A stretch of 64,000 nucleotides of DNA from Cucumis sativus. Lineage: Eukaryota > Streptophyta > Magnoliopsida > Cucurbitales > Cucurbitaceae. This document shows, piece by piece, positions 44,801 through 57,376 of this stretch. Location of the stretch: NCBI RefSeq assembly GCF_000004075.3, contig NC_026660.2:29143498-29207497 (forward strand), read 5' to 3'. Numbering within the stretch: the stretch's first letter is position 1; each line of letters starts with the position of its first letter. The position numbers and the translations under genes were made by a program. The notes under the pieces are model-generated. The model was not told where the DNA came from, ran no database searches, and saw nothing but the letters and a program-made list of their open reading frames with translations.

Positions 44801-47800
44801 GATCGAGGAGTTCCTCCTCAATTCGTCTCACAGGGAGAAAGGTTACTTTTTATGGTTTGTTCTTATAGGTTTTGTATGGAGTGAGCGGAATATTAGGGCT
44901 TTTCAGAAAGGGACACTAGTGAGATTTAGTCCCTCGTTCGCTTGCATTTATTTTGTGGACTTCAATTTCAACGACCTTTTGTAACTTTTCTATAGGCATT
45001 GTTACACATAACTGGGGTCACTTTTTGTGGATAGAGGATCCCTTTTTGTGGGCTTGCTTTTTTTGTATGCCCTTATATTCCTTTTTTTCTCAATGAAAGT
45101 TGTTGTTTTCCAAAAATAAATAAATAAAATTGTCAAAGTGACTTATAAGATACAAATATTGTGTAGGTGGCGTCTATAAATTTTCCTTACAAAAGTACTG
45201 GTTATATAATGTAATTAACACTAAATGATGGCATATACCTTGAAAAAAGACGTAATATTTCACAATGTAGTTTGGAAGTAGAATAAGCATACATCCTGAA
45301 ATTTGTCTCCACAACAACAAATCCCTGGGTATAGAACAGAAAGAAAATTAGGATGAGCAAAAAACTTCATAGAGCCTCCAAACTGGGAATCAGCCCCCCC
45401 CCCCCCCCGAAAAAAAAAAAAAAGAAATTCAATCAATCGAATTATTTAATAGCAGAAAGAAGGTTCTATCAAATAAAATTTACATAAGTAACGATAAGCA
45501 GATATATAGCAGAGTGTAAAAATAAAAAAATAGTTATGGAAAAGCAATCATCGAAAACACGCAAAACACTAAGGGAGTGTTTGAGGCCAAGAGTGGAGTT
45601 GTGAAATCTGATGAGTTGTAAAGTCGTGGGGCTCGTAATATAAGACGTTAATTATGCATGAAATTGGTGGTTTTTTAGTTTGTGGGATCCACGTTTTCCT
45701 TGGGCACAAACACTCCCTTAACTCCAACTTCGCGAGCCAAACACCTCCTAAAAACTTGGTAAGCATAAAGAAAATGAAACTGAATAGAAATATACCAAAT
45801 TTAAATATAATTTGCATTCAGAAACACTCACCAGTTTCCTCGAAGAGGAATCTGCCAAACTCATTGAAAGATTTGTGGCTAATTTAGTAGGTATGAACCA
45901 ACTCTCTTTTCTACCCTGGACAAATCAACAACGAAAGAAACAACAGAAAAAGAAAAAGGTGAAGTTAAAATAAAGTAAAACTTTGTGCAAAGGTCATGTT
46001 CGATTTAGAAAGCAGCAGAGGCTAGCCGAAAACCTGCTGAAGCTTAACTAGTCCCAGATCAGCAAGGTCCTTGATAGCATACCTCTGTTCATCTGACAGT
46101 GTATCAATATCATAAGCCTACAGACCAAGAAGAAACATGTTGGTCATTGGATAGTAAATAATATAGGGATCATTTTTATAAAAGTTAGTAATATGGATTA
46201 TACTGTATTTACTATAGTTATCAGAGGTTTAATGTGCATCTGTTATTGATTAAGGGATGGAAGAGAGGGATTAGCCCACTCAAAATCAGGGTACAAAAGG
46301 TTCCCTGGGATATCCAAAAATTGCCTGTGGTGAAAGTAGAACACATTTAGGGCATGTGTCTTAAGGTTGAATGGATTATGGCATCCCTAGTTTGTTTCTT
46401 TTTTATTTTTTATTTCTTACTGAAATTTCAAAGGGCAGAATTTGTAAAAAGGTTAATTTCCGCTTGGAGCTATGGAAATTGAACCAAAATCAGTTCCAGA
46501 GGTTTCACAAAGAAAAAATGCGCGTAAGTGCCTTTATGTCTGACGGGGAAAGGCTTACCTCCTTATTGCAATTTACAATGTTGAGTATGCCTATTTATTT
46601 GATGTATTTATTGAAAATCCAAAAGGCTAAGCTTTTAGAGAGTATGTTGAGAAACCTCCTATGGGCCAGAGAGAGTATTGACAATGCCAGCTATGTAGCT
46701 GATTGGAGGAAGGTGTCTAACCACCATAAGAGCGTGGAATTGGAGAAGGCAATCTGAAGGAGAGAAATTTAGCACTCGCGTCTAATTTGATTTACATCTA
46801 TTTGTTCACCATAAAAAAAATGAGAAGCAGCAGTCCTTAGAAGTTTGTGGTAAGGTGCAAAAAGAATTAGGAGCTTTTTCCTTCAAAATTGGCAACGGAC
46901 AAACCTCCATAATCCATAAAAGTATAATATTCCTCTAAAGCAAGTTTTCTTCAGAATTCAATTGCCTAGTTTTTAAAATGAAGAGTTAGCTGCCTGCTGG
47001 AATTAAAGGAACTAAAAGATTGAAATAGAACCACAGTCCAAAATGGCAACCTAACAGACTGAGATGGGCTTTGGACTAACTCTAGACTTGAAATTACTGA
47101 CGTTCTTAACCAATAGAGTAGTAACTTGTTTAAGGTTACCTGAAGTGGAGGTATGGAAACCCAAAGAAAATTAGATTTTTCATTTTGCTTAGGAAGGGGA
47201 TTAATACAAGTCAAGCTTTCTCAAAGGAAAACCCATATGATTCTTCTCTCCTTGTGCATCACATGCACAAGAAATATGGAAACTTGACCACGATGCAGCA
47301 AACGTTGATGAAAGGAACTGCAGAGATTTTAAGGATAAATTTAGAATGAAAGATGATTATGTAAGACGATCAAACTGAACGCATTTACTATTCTTATTTG
47401 TGAATGTCAATGGGAGGAATTTATAACTAATACACTTATTCACCCTTATGATGGAGGGAAACAGAACTAAACCCCTTTGTTTAGTTTCTAGAACACAGTA
47501 ACTTGTAAAACAAGAATGACAGACATTGTATAAATGAAAAAAAGTATTGATAAAATTCCAACAAAATTCAACCTCGCCATAAACAAGAAAAAGTAAATTA
47601 GGATAGATGCACAATGCAACAAACTAAAGAAAACCAATCTGTGTTAAAATATACATATACATATATATACTCCCGAACCAATCAAAGTAGTTCAGTATTA
47701 AAATGATGTGAAGCAACAGAACTTAAAAGAGAGTTCTACGATGGGATAAAAGAAGACAACAACAATAAAAGATAAAGATGTAAAAAGAAATTCAAGGAAT

Positions 47801-50142
47801 TGATACCTCTCCTGTCACATGAAAACTAAGCTCTAGCAGAAAAGAAATCAAATCTGCAGGATCCACACCTCGCTCCTGAACCATATTGATTAAGCATGCA
47901 TTTACAAGAGAGGAGTACGAGTTATAAGAAGAAAATAAATAAATAAATTATACAGTCCAGTAAAACTAAAGAAAGGGTCTTAAAATTAACAATATTTGCT
48001 TTTCATTATGAGTTACAGTAGTCGCATCCATTATTCAGATTCAAATAGAAAACTAATGACAGAAATAGAATATATATATATATATACACCTTGGAGAAAG
48101 GCAATAGGCTATGACAATAAAAAAAGGAAAACACAAACCTCAGCATTAGATATATATTCTCTGATGATATACCAAAGTTGTGCATTTGTTTCCATCAACT
48201 GAAGTTTACATATCACAAGAATCCCTGGTGAGTCAGATCAATGAGGATTTCAAAAAGTCTATGGTTCATGTGATTCATACCAAGAACTGGAAACCACTCT
48301 CAGTTAATCGTGGAGCTTCTTTATCCCTAGAATACCATACATAACATTTTATCAGATACATCACAATACATAAAGCTAGAGTACATTGAACAAGATTTTA
48401 ACCTCTGACTTAAAAGGCCTTTCTGGAAAACTTTCATCACAGAAGAACTAATATTTGATGGCTTCTCTGCTTGGCCCGAGTTTATCAATTGCAGCAAGAA
48501 GCACTGAACTAAGACAATAACAGGTCAAAAGAATATCCACAGTTAAAACTTGGACAGTAATCAACTTAGAAGATGGTTGCCTTAGATTGAGTCTAAGAGG
48601 ATGGAATCAATACTAGCCAAAGACTAAACTAGAAAAGATGCAACTAAAAAACAGATTATTAAAATCATTTTGATGACTGTCCAACCTCCCACTGATCCAG
48701 AGCATAAGCCTCAAGATCTTCCAAACTTGGAAGCCTCACGGTTATATTAGAAGGCATAGGTTCTCTGGCTAGAACTTCACTGCAAGATCCCAAATTCATT
48801 GTCATTTTCTAAACCAAGAGTAAATCACTTTGAAATGTTAAAATCATGGAGTCTAAACTCCAGGATCAGCTTCTTATTAAAGAAAATAAGTAATCATCTA
48901 CTTGAACTTAATGAATGTGAATAAGGGAGCAAGTAAAAGAAAATGTGCATTTATTAAGAAAGATTCATGCATCAGAACGTCTGTGGTGGGTAGAAGGGAA
49001 ATGAGACAAATCATGTATCCATCCTAGCATATCTGGTTTAGAAATGCATTCATTGAGCAAAGTTGAGAGAATACTTACCCATGTATTAAAAGCTTTTGGA
49101 GGTTTGCTTGGAAAGTTGGATTTAGCCGGTAGGTTGTTTCTCTTTTCCTATAAATAAAATAGGGATTCACAGAAAAGATTACAATACAGGAATGGGTTGA
49201 GGGCTACAAACAATGCAAAACTGCTGATAGAATTACAAACGATTTAAGTGAAATCAAAACAGAAGTAACGCAAAAGCATTTACACAAGCTCATAATTAAA
49301 GTTCTCCTGGCAGGAACCTCTCAATTCTGATGATATCATGATATCGTAATTTGAATTATGAACACGAAGGCAATCTATCAACTCTTGGAAAGAAACATCC
49401 ACAAAGAAGATGAAGATAAAAATGATAACAAAATAACACTCCACAAACGTAGCCTTACTCTTGAACTCTTGAATGACAGCTTTCTTGGACTTATCTAACT
49501 AAGAATGCATTTTTGAAGAATTGTGAAAAAGTATCAAATTCTTAAGAAAATGTGGGAAGAGAATAGCACCTATCTGCAGTCTCAATAAATACTCTCAATT
49601 GAATCAATCGATCAACAGCAACCTTATACTTTGAGACTCCATCTGGAAGCACCCACTCCTCCATGGACTTGGCTGAAACTGGACCATCAATGTATAACAT
49701 TTGTAAAACAAACTTCTTAGCCAGTGGCGGAAGTGACCTGATTACAAAAAAATTATCGGCACTCTTGTAAATTATAACCTCCAAAACTATGATTGACTAG
49801 CTACTATTAAGTTAAATTCATTTGCAAATACCTAACTTTGGCCAAGGAAAAATGAAAAAAACAACTAATTAAAAAATAATAAATAAATAAAACACCTCAA
49901 TCAATTTTTTTTTTTTTAAAAAAAAAAAACAGTTTCAATGACATCGTATTACGAACAAGCAAGCTCAATGGTTTCAATTATAAATACGACCCCAACCAAT
50001 TAAAGCATTTAAGAATGGAAAGCAAGGACCTGAGAATGGCTTCGCAGATGAATGCATTCTCATAGAGTTGATCGAGCTTCATGGCGGGCAAGGAGGCCAC
50101 CATGTCCATAAAATTCTTCGCTATGATCTTTACTTGAGGCAT
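41828..50142 (-). CDS. TFB2: TFIIH subunit TFB2 (p52, GTF2H4)
   Basis: Core TFIIH subunit that anchors and stimulates the XPB helicase in transcription initiation and nucleotide-excision repair. Minus-strand exons: 50142-50030, 49737-49570, 49147-49079, 48779-48686, 48503-48403, 48326-48281, 48198-48139, 47875-47807, 46117-46034, 45915-45832, 45324-45239, 43491-43401, 42368-42288, 42132-42058 and 41962-41828. They give 451 residues, about the family length. The start MPQVKIIAKNFMDMVASLPA and the following SLPPLAKKFVLQMLYIDGPV are diagnostic. The middle has HVTGEAYDIDTLSDEQRYAI and KESWFIPTKLATNLSMSLAD. YQLPNLIVGAITKESLYNAF leads into the C-terminal XPB/p8-binding region. All phases join. One intron (43400 to 42369) uses a GC donor. 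Introns hold LINE and MITE debris. Confidence 0.94.
44400..45120 (+). mobile_element. LINE 3' fragment (zf-RVT region and tail) in a TFB2 intron
   Basis: On the strand opposite TFB2, reading frames give KMRFFTWQVYGRANMIDQLV, then CILCQNALEYLDHIL and EEFLLNSSHREKGYFLW. This is the zinc-binding reverse-transcriptase tail (zf-RVT) common at the end of plant LINE ORF2. Stops and frame changes split it, so it is dead. It ends with a LINE-type 3' tail (TTTTTTTGTATGCCC, TTTCTCAATGAAAGTTGTTG) and an AAATAAATAAATAAA run. The 5' part of the element is missing. Confidence 0.75.
45394..45408 (+). repeat. C15 homopolymer next to an A-run
   Basis: Fifteen C residues followed by a G and a long A-run, inside a TFB2 intron. 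The length is likely unstable and prone to sequencing error. Confidence 0.85.
45573..45748. mobile_element. PIF/Harbinger (Tourist-like) MITE
   Basis: A 176-bp element with terminal inverted repeats GGGAGTGTTTG at the left and CAAACACCTCC at the right (GGAGGTGTTTG when read inward), flanked on both sides by TAA. A 3-bp TAA/TTA target duplication and GG-GTGTTTG ends are typical of PIF/Harbinger MITEs. An internal CACAAACACTCCCTTAACTC repeats the terminal sequence. It lies in a TFB2 intron and carries no gene. Confidence 0.78.
46440..46830 (+). mobile_element. LINE ORF2 fragment (end of reverse transcriptase)
   Basis: Translated frames include MLSMPIYLMYLLKIQKAKLL followed by LRNLLWARE. This matches the common plant LINE block where the reverse-transcriptase thumb reads S.P.Y....F.IP....KIEKL.RNFLW. 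Another frame then gives GIGEGNLKERNLALAS, like GLGIGNLKERNLALL of intact copies. It is broken and truncated at both ends, antisense to TFB2, and is a separate insertion from the fragment at 44400, because the order would be reversed for one element. Confidence 0.65.
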
Positions 50143-52376
50143 TTTGGATTAGCTTTGCTAGTCCTTTAGGCACAGAATCACGAATTAAAAAAATTGCAGG
50201 TTCCAGGTCGAGAGTGAGACTTATAGCAAATGGTGAGATCCTCTTAAATCAATCAGTTATCAACTAACTCAAAGTTAACCTTAGTAGATTGACACTGCTT
50301 GCTCATTCGGAAGACCGAAGACGAAGAACGACACGTAGTTGAATGTCCAATTCTTCTTGATTATAAAAGAAGCTATTGGGTCGGGAAATTGCCATTTTAG
50401 ATGAGCTTTCAATTTAAACTTTCTTTTTCCTTTGAGACAAATGGATATATGAATTGTCCAATTACCCCTTTGTAAAAATGAAAACCCTAAAGTATAAAAT
50501 TTGGAACCTCGCGCGGCAACGGGCAACACCTGCTGAAAGGTGATCGGACGGCAGCGGCGACTTGGACAGATCTGCAACTTCAAACTAAAGACGTGTTGCT
50601 AGATTTAAAAAAATAATAATAACTAAAATACTTGCTAATAACTTAAAACTAAAATATAAAATTGTTGTGAAAAAAAATAAGTAGAAAATTAATTTGTATA
50701 TTACTCTAAATCATTTAAAGCAATATAAAATTAATTTGGAGATATACATATAAGTTTAACCTAACTCAACTGACCACAAATGAAAGAAAATATGGGAGGA
50801 GAAGAAGTAGAGTTATTTGAGAATTATAACAAACGTGAGTTTCTTGCGTTGAAAGACTATTTTTTAATTTAGCAAAATCATAAAAAATAGAACGTTTGAT
50901 AAAATATTTACCTTTTATATAAAAATTAATAAAATTTATCTTTTAGTAATTTTGAGAAAACTCGTCTAGTTTATTTCAAAATTTATCTTTTGGAAACTAT
51001 CCCAAAAGTTTTTCAACCCTAAAATGTTTTTTTTTTATTTTTTTGCAATTTTCATATTGGGTATTTTCACACTTTCTTTTAGTTTATCCTAGGCTTTTCT
51101 TAATTATTTAGCAATTTTTTTCTTTTTAGAATATACTTAGCAATAGCTTGACATAGTATTTTACTATTCTTACGCTCACTAATGAGAGAGGCCATTTATC
51201 TACAAGTCAAGTAAATGATTGAAGTCTTCAAAAAAAAAAAAAAGAAGTAAATGAGTGAGAACAGCTTCTTTTGTTTGAGATACAATTTTGTAAGAATTAT
51301 TAGATGACAACTATCCATAAATTGCATATCATTGACTAAGGTCGGAATCTCTTTATCTCCACATATCATTGAGCTAAAAAGTGTGAATTATTTTACAAAA
51401 AGAAAAAAAAAAACTATATACTTGTCTTTTATTATTTAAAAAATTAAATGGTTTGGTATAAGTAGAGCACTCTTTACTTCCACACATTGTTGAGCTCACT
51501 CTGAAGTTATCATATAGGCCAAGTATTTGGGCCTCAATCCCATTGGTCACCAAGTAACTTGACCACATATGTGGGCAAGTAATGAGAAATTATGTCTCGT
51601 GGAGACAACTTACTAACGTAACTTTTCAAATTGCCCAACATTTTGTTTCCAGGGACGTTAAAAGATATAACAAAACTCATAGAAATTGGTCTTCCTCTCG
51701 TTATGGGTAAATCCACCTATAAAATAACATTTGTTGAAATAGAGAAACAACACTGGAACTTAGAAGCAGATCATCTAAACAGCAATTTCAGGTTGGGAGT
51801 CGGAGAACATCTCCCAAAGACCCAACTCTCGGTTTCAATGAAAAAAAAAGTATATGAAAACTATATTTCTCAAATCCCTAATGAATTGAATCCTGCTAAT
51901 TTACTTTTACGAGCTAATTTTGTAAAAACACAAAAGAAAGACAAGCTACAGCGGAAATTTACTTCTCTTCCGAAACAACAAGTTGCCCAATTCCCCAATT
52001 CGCCATACTAAATTAACGTTTCACAAAATTCTCCAACTTTTGAAGCCAGAGTGGTAGCTACATCAAGGCAGGCTATTAGCAACTCTCAACATACAGGACA
52101 AATATCTATGTCAAAGACCTAAGTCCTTTCACAGGCAAGGAAGGACTAAAACTTACAAGTAACTGTCATAATTTATAATCCAACAGAATATGGAAGCCCG
52201 CGAGGGGGAAAACATAGCAACGGGAGATGTAAGCCTGCATTGGAATTAAAGTTGTCGGTCAGAAGGATTTTCATAGGAATATTTAGAGGCTAAAAGAAAA
52301 CTATAACCTAACAGACTGACTATAATTTTGATGCGTCAGGTTTCCTTTTTTATTGGCATTGTATGATGCTATGCAG
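50143..52376. other. Spacer upstream of TFB2
   Basis: TFB2 leader and promoter, then AT-rich spacer. It includes one 126-codon ORF (51631-52011, +), listed separately, and, from about 52020, sequence that may include the 3' UTR of the cysteine-rich gene on the minus strand. Confidence 0.5.
51631..52011 (+). other. Uncharacterised 126-codon ORF
   Basis: An ORF beginning MPNILFPGTLKDITKLIEIG, with KKDKLQRKFTSLPKQQV near the end. Its composition is more balanced than that of chance AT-rich ORFs nearby. I cannot assign a family. It may be an exon-like relic of a mobile element or chance. No promoter or partner exon is evident. Confidence 0.2.
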
Positions 52377-55119
52377 CTATGCAGAAGTGCTTGGCAAGTC
52401 TTCATTTTTGGCAATTGATTCAGTGATTGGAGGTCGTGGGGAGGGTTTCGAAACAACAGGTGCTGGTTTTGCAGGCCTGTTTGGTTGGATTTTGTCAGCT
52501 TTCTCTGGTTCAACCTCAAACTGATCGAGAATAGAAATGTCATCAGATCAACTAAGACTACAACACCAGGAACATAGAATTGTTAAATATTAAACACAAG
52601 TCAAAGTGTAAAACAATAACAATGGCAAGCATTAGCAGAGAAGTGAATGTGTTTGCTGGATTTTAACTAGGTAATGCTTGGAAGAACGAACAGGAAGGAT
52701 AACACGATTTTCAAGTATTTGTCCTTTAATGACAATGTTGATGTCCTGCTGCAAATACAGGCTGAATACATATGGAAAATCATGCTGCAAAGATCAGGCA
52801 CTAGTACTGTAAGGCATGAATAACAGACAAATGAATGCAAAGAGTTTCATGTCCACGATTAGGTTTAAGGTTTTAAATCATGACAAAGTTGTGTTTCCTC
52901 AAACATACAATTCTGGTTTTTGACACGCCAGAGTACTTCATCCCCACAGCAATATAATACCAGAGGATTTTTGAACTGAACTACAGATCATAACTTGGAC
53001 TAGGACACTTTACGAAGCATATAAAATAAGTTTTTCGACTACAACATCCCACAGTCACTTTTCATCGACTTCCAGCAAGAGTGACCATACTTAAATTACT
53101 TAATCTTCATAAAATAACACTTACCTTAAAGCCGCAACCAGATACACATGCATGGAAACATTCCTGCGAGCAGCAAGGAGTCAAAATCCAAAAGCAAGTA
53201 AAACAAAATACACTGTCTGTAACAGAAGATACTATATATAAATTAACTGAGAATCTTCCTAGTTCACATAACTTCTGTCAGAGTTGGGCGGAAAGAGGAA
53301 GAGGAAAGAGCAGGTTTGTTGATTAACAGACAAGTGGATTACTTAAATGTTGAACTTGTGAAGATTAAGGTTTAAATCTCAAGTACGGTGAAACCATCAG
53401 AGTCAAAGAAAACGCCAGAAAATAACAAGACACTTAAGTACCTCTGAGTAACTGGCAGACCCAGGAGATCGGTCAATGTAAGCACTCCACTGGTGGTCCT
53501 TAAATACAGGATCCTTATAGCATATCTCAGTGCATTCTTCCAAGCCTTGCGACTCAATGACAGCAACAATTTATATTGATGAATAACATAAAAAAGTTGA
53601 AAGGTAACAGATTTCCAAGGTCTTAAAGTTGTAGCAACAAGGAAGTTTTTCTATAAAGATTTCCTAATCACTAAAAACGTATTAATAACTGGTCAAAGTT
53701 ACAACGTATCAAGATATATAATGAACTCCATGACCAGATTTTTTTTTTAAGAAAGCGAGTCTCACTATGATTAATATTGAAAAATACAGAGACAAAAGCT
53801 CAATGAACTCCATGACCAGATATTAGTCTAACAAAAATACATTCAAACAGAAATATCAGCAAAATGTTCACCAAATGCCGATATTTACCACAAGTCATAA
53901 TAACGCTATTCAACACTAGTGTCTATTGCTTCAATAGAAATTAAAAAAAGGAGGGAAAAAATCAAAGTGGAAGCAGACAAATTTTCAGTTGGACCAATAA
54001 TTTTCTGTCTAGAATGACCGTTGCTGAAAATATCTATAGCAAGTTGACATATTCGACCCAAGTTCACCCTGTGCCCCAGACTTTCGATGAATCTGAATAA
54101 GCTAATCAATTGAACACACAAATGTGATGGCATGTACACTTGATAGAAAATAGATTAGATCACACAAAACTACAAGAAATACATGCTCGAACTTGCAAGT
54201 CAGAAAGCAGGAAAATTACATCTAGATGAAACATATAGAATATATAGTGAAGTAAAGGTAAAAGAAAAAGAAGAGAAGAAAAATACTACTCACATTCGTC
54301 CCAGGCCTCCCCATCTGCATCACACCCCTTTTTGCAAAATACCCGCCCTACGTTGAGACCATTGCGATTATGCAGAAGCAGAAAATGTATTATAAGACTA
54401 CTCAAACTCAGACATAAACATAACTGACATTAATTATAATCCCCTAACTTCTAGTATAACGAAGTATCTTAGTATCGGATTCCAAAGGATCACACGTGAA
54501 ACTAACAATTTTATTCGTAAACAAATACTATTCGCTGCCCAAGTCAAATAGATGAATATAACAGGAGGCCTAATCCGTATCACAAATAGATTTCATAAAA
54601 CCTAAAATTCCCAATAAGTTGCAAGTATATTCTCCGACAATCAATTAGTATAACAAATACGCGGATTCCCATCAACAGATTCATTCAAAATACACTTTCC
54701 TGGCAGAATCATGTGTAATAATAACAACTAATAACCCAACCAGACAGGAGAAATTCAACATCTCACCACGATACTTCGCATTCGACCAACATTCACGAAT
54801 AGAGTTTCTAGCTATGCATTGAGAAAGTTTCTTAAACTAACAAAGCAAATCGCAGCCATCTAATCTTGGGACATGGGGTAATGAAATAAGCGAAGAAATG
54901 CGTAAAGATTATAGCGAAATAGAGAAAAATTATGTAAGAATGGAAGATGGAAAAAGATGTACAGGGAATCTGGGTGAGGGCAGCGTATTTCTGCGTGCAT
55001 TGGTTGCCACAAGGAGACGCCCATTGTTGCGGTATCATCATATAATACACAGCCTCCTTCAAATCTTCAACGCTCCCTGCCGATTGTTTTCTTCTTTGTA
55101 ATGCTGAGGATGAGCCCAA
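52377..55119 (-). CDS. Conserved plant cysteine-rich protein, function unknown
   Basis: Minus-strand exons: about 55119-54963, 54347-54294, 53545-53442, 53163-53125 and 52520-52377. They give about 165 residues from the first listed codon. Spaced cysteines form repeated C-x3-C units: SPCGNQCTQKY, VFCKKGCDADGEAWDECLEE, CTEICYKDPVF, and EECFHACVSGCGFKF. A basic start (ALQRRKQSAGSVEDLKEAVY) and a proline-rich tail (RPAKPAPVVSKPSPRPPITE) frame them. I recognise it as a conserved small plant protein but know no function. The start is unresolved: the frame reads back to a stop without an ATG. Codon 55119 is TTG, and a plausible splice acceptor (CATCCTCAG) ends near 55105, so an upstream 5' exon may exist. 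Confidence 0.72.
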
Positions 55120-56884
55120 AAGGAACGAATATGCGATTTGCTTTTGTTTTCTCTTAATTTTCTATTTTCTTATTCAGATCATTTTCGAAAAATTCCCAAA
55201 TTAACCCAAAAGTCTACAACCCAACCACTCATTCTTGTAAATTTATTCATCACCAACCTTTTTCTCCTGTGAAATGTCATTTTTACCTTTATTATATTGA
55301 ATGAAAAGTTACTTTTAATTAACTCTCAGTTGATTCTTTCATCTACGCCCATTCTATTTTGTCTTCCATATAGATCAATATTCCAGAAAATTGAAACAAT
55401 CACCATGTTTGGACCCTAATTCAAGAACAAAACATATGAAAGAAAATAATTAAAATGGGTTCAGCATACATGTTATTTTGAAACGATTTTCAAAAACAAA
55501 ACTCTAAATAGTCAATTTTCAAAAACAATAAAATGTTGTTTTCTAAACATAAGATACTATTAAATTTTCAAATACACCATCAAACACAAATTTTGATTTT
55601 TAAATTTAAATTCAAAATTTTAAGTTAGAACCACGTATGTTTTCAATACAATGGGAAGTGTGATTTTGTTTTTCACAAACATTTTTGTTTTTCAAAACAA
55701 TTTTTGAACCACAAATCAAATGGAACGTTAGTTTTTACTATTTTTTTTTCAATATCACGTTCCCAATAACAAGAAATAGACTATCTTTAATACTGTCTTA
55801 AATGAGTTTTCAACTTTTATGAGGTGGTTTTTCATTTTTTATGACCTAATATGCTATCTTGGAAGAAAAACATTCTTTAAAATTTTACCTTCTCTTTATT
55901 TTTTTATCTTGCTCTATACGGAAGTTAAAATGCAATAGAGTAGATGAAAAAATCAAGTGAATAACTGAGAGTGACCTCGAATTAATGTTTGCTTATAAAG
56001 TTGGTATTGTATTAATGACATAAAAAGAATCATGGACGAATGGAGTTTGATTGATAAGATGTTTTAAAATTGAGGATAAATGTGGTACTTTCCGTTACAA
56101 AAAAGATCCGTGCAAGCTTTTGGAACCCATAAAACGCTTGTTCATTTTGTAGTTATTTCGTGAAATTTTCTGATCCTTCAAACTAAATTGTGAGTTTGAT
56201 CTTAATACTATGAATTTAGGTTTATATATGTTATATTCAAATTGCTACAAATATACTATGGAGATAGGGGGAGATTCGAAAAATTCAACCAAGTTAGATC
56301 TTCGTACATTTTATGAAACTTGTATAGTGAGAAAAAGGTAATTTACATATGATAACATTTCTAGAATATGATATAGCAATTATAGCACATTACTTTATAA
56401 TTTTGCAAATATGACAAAAATTTCACTTATCCAGCTTAAATTTGATATTATTCCTAAACTATCATTCAATAATTTTTTTTTTTCATTTTTTTAATGTTCT
56501 ACTCGTTATTTATTTATGCTCCCACTTTTTAAGGCCTTAATTATTTATTTATTCTTATACTAGAAAAATTATTTGTTTTTTATGTCTTAATCTTAAATTT
56601 AAAATATCAATAGTACAATATTTGCAATATAAAGTATAATATAATGGTTGTTGATTGAAGTAATTTAACTTTATTTGTGATTTTTTTTTTACTTTATTCG
56701 ATGTGTATTTTGAGTTGAATCTAATTCCAAATGATTTTGTTTTATTTTTTTACATTGTTTTTTTTTTTTTTGTTCTACTTTGTCTCAGTTTCGTATATCA
56801 ATATTGTGATATGCTTTTATTACATGTATTAGTTAATTAATACACTTACTACATAATTTTTGTTTTTTCAAAATTTATGCAATT

Positions 56885-57295
56885 CATTTGAGTATTATTG
56901 AGTATATGAATGATGTAACTCACTGTATCATTATCAAGTACATCAATAATATATTGTTAAAAAATATCAGTAAAATGACTCATTATCAAATATATGAATC
57001 GAGTTTACAAGTGTATGTCAATAGTATATCAAACGTATAAATAGAACTTCAAGCATATCAAGTGCATTTAATCAATCAATTGTATAAGTAAATAATACAA
57101 AATGTATATGCAATGTATCAGGTGTATCAAACATATATTAGTAATGTTTCAGTATCGAGTGTACCAAAGAGTATCAGGTTCATCAAGTGTATCAATCAAA
57201 TTTATCGGGTGTATAATGGAATATCAGATGTATAAATTGGTGTATTGAGTGTATTAGGTGTATCAGACGTGTATAAGGTGTATCAAACGTATATT
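56885..57295. repeat. Degenerate GTATCA/TATCAAG array
   Basis: About 400 bases in which GTATCA, GTGTATCA, TATCAAG and TATCAAACGTAT recur at irregular spacing, often about 10-20 bases apart. Examples are ATCAGGTGTATCAAACATAT near 57120 and GTGTATCAATCAAATTTATC near 57190. It looks like an old, diverged short-period tandem array. The MITE-like copy beginning 80 bases later also uses TATCA/TGATA motifs. Confidence 0.6.
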
Positions 57296-57376
57296 AATAA
57301 CGAGGGCATTTGTAACATTTTGTCTTTTGATGTGTGGGCTGTGCTTAGTTTTTGCAATTTTCGTAAATAATAAAAG

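Noticed and set aside
50281-50583. 100-codon ORF upstream of TFB2 on the minus strand
   Set aside because: It lies in the TFB2 promoter and leader, has no recognisable domain and no joining exon.
56885-57295. CRISPR-like or satellite array
   Set aside because: Units are short, irregular and diverged, with no constant repeat-spacer structure, in a plant nuclear context.
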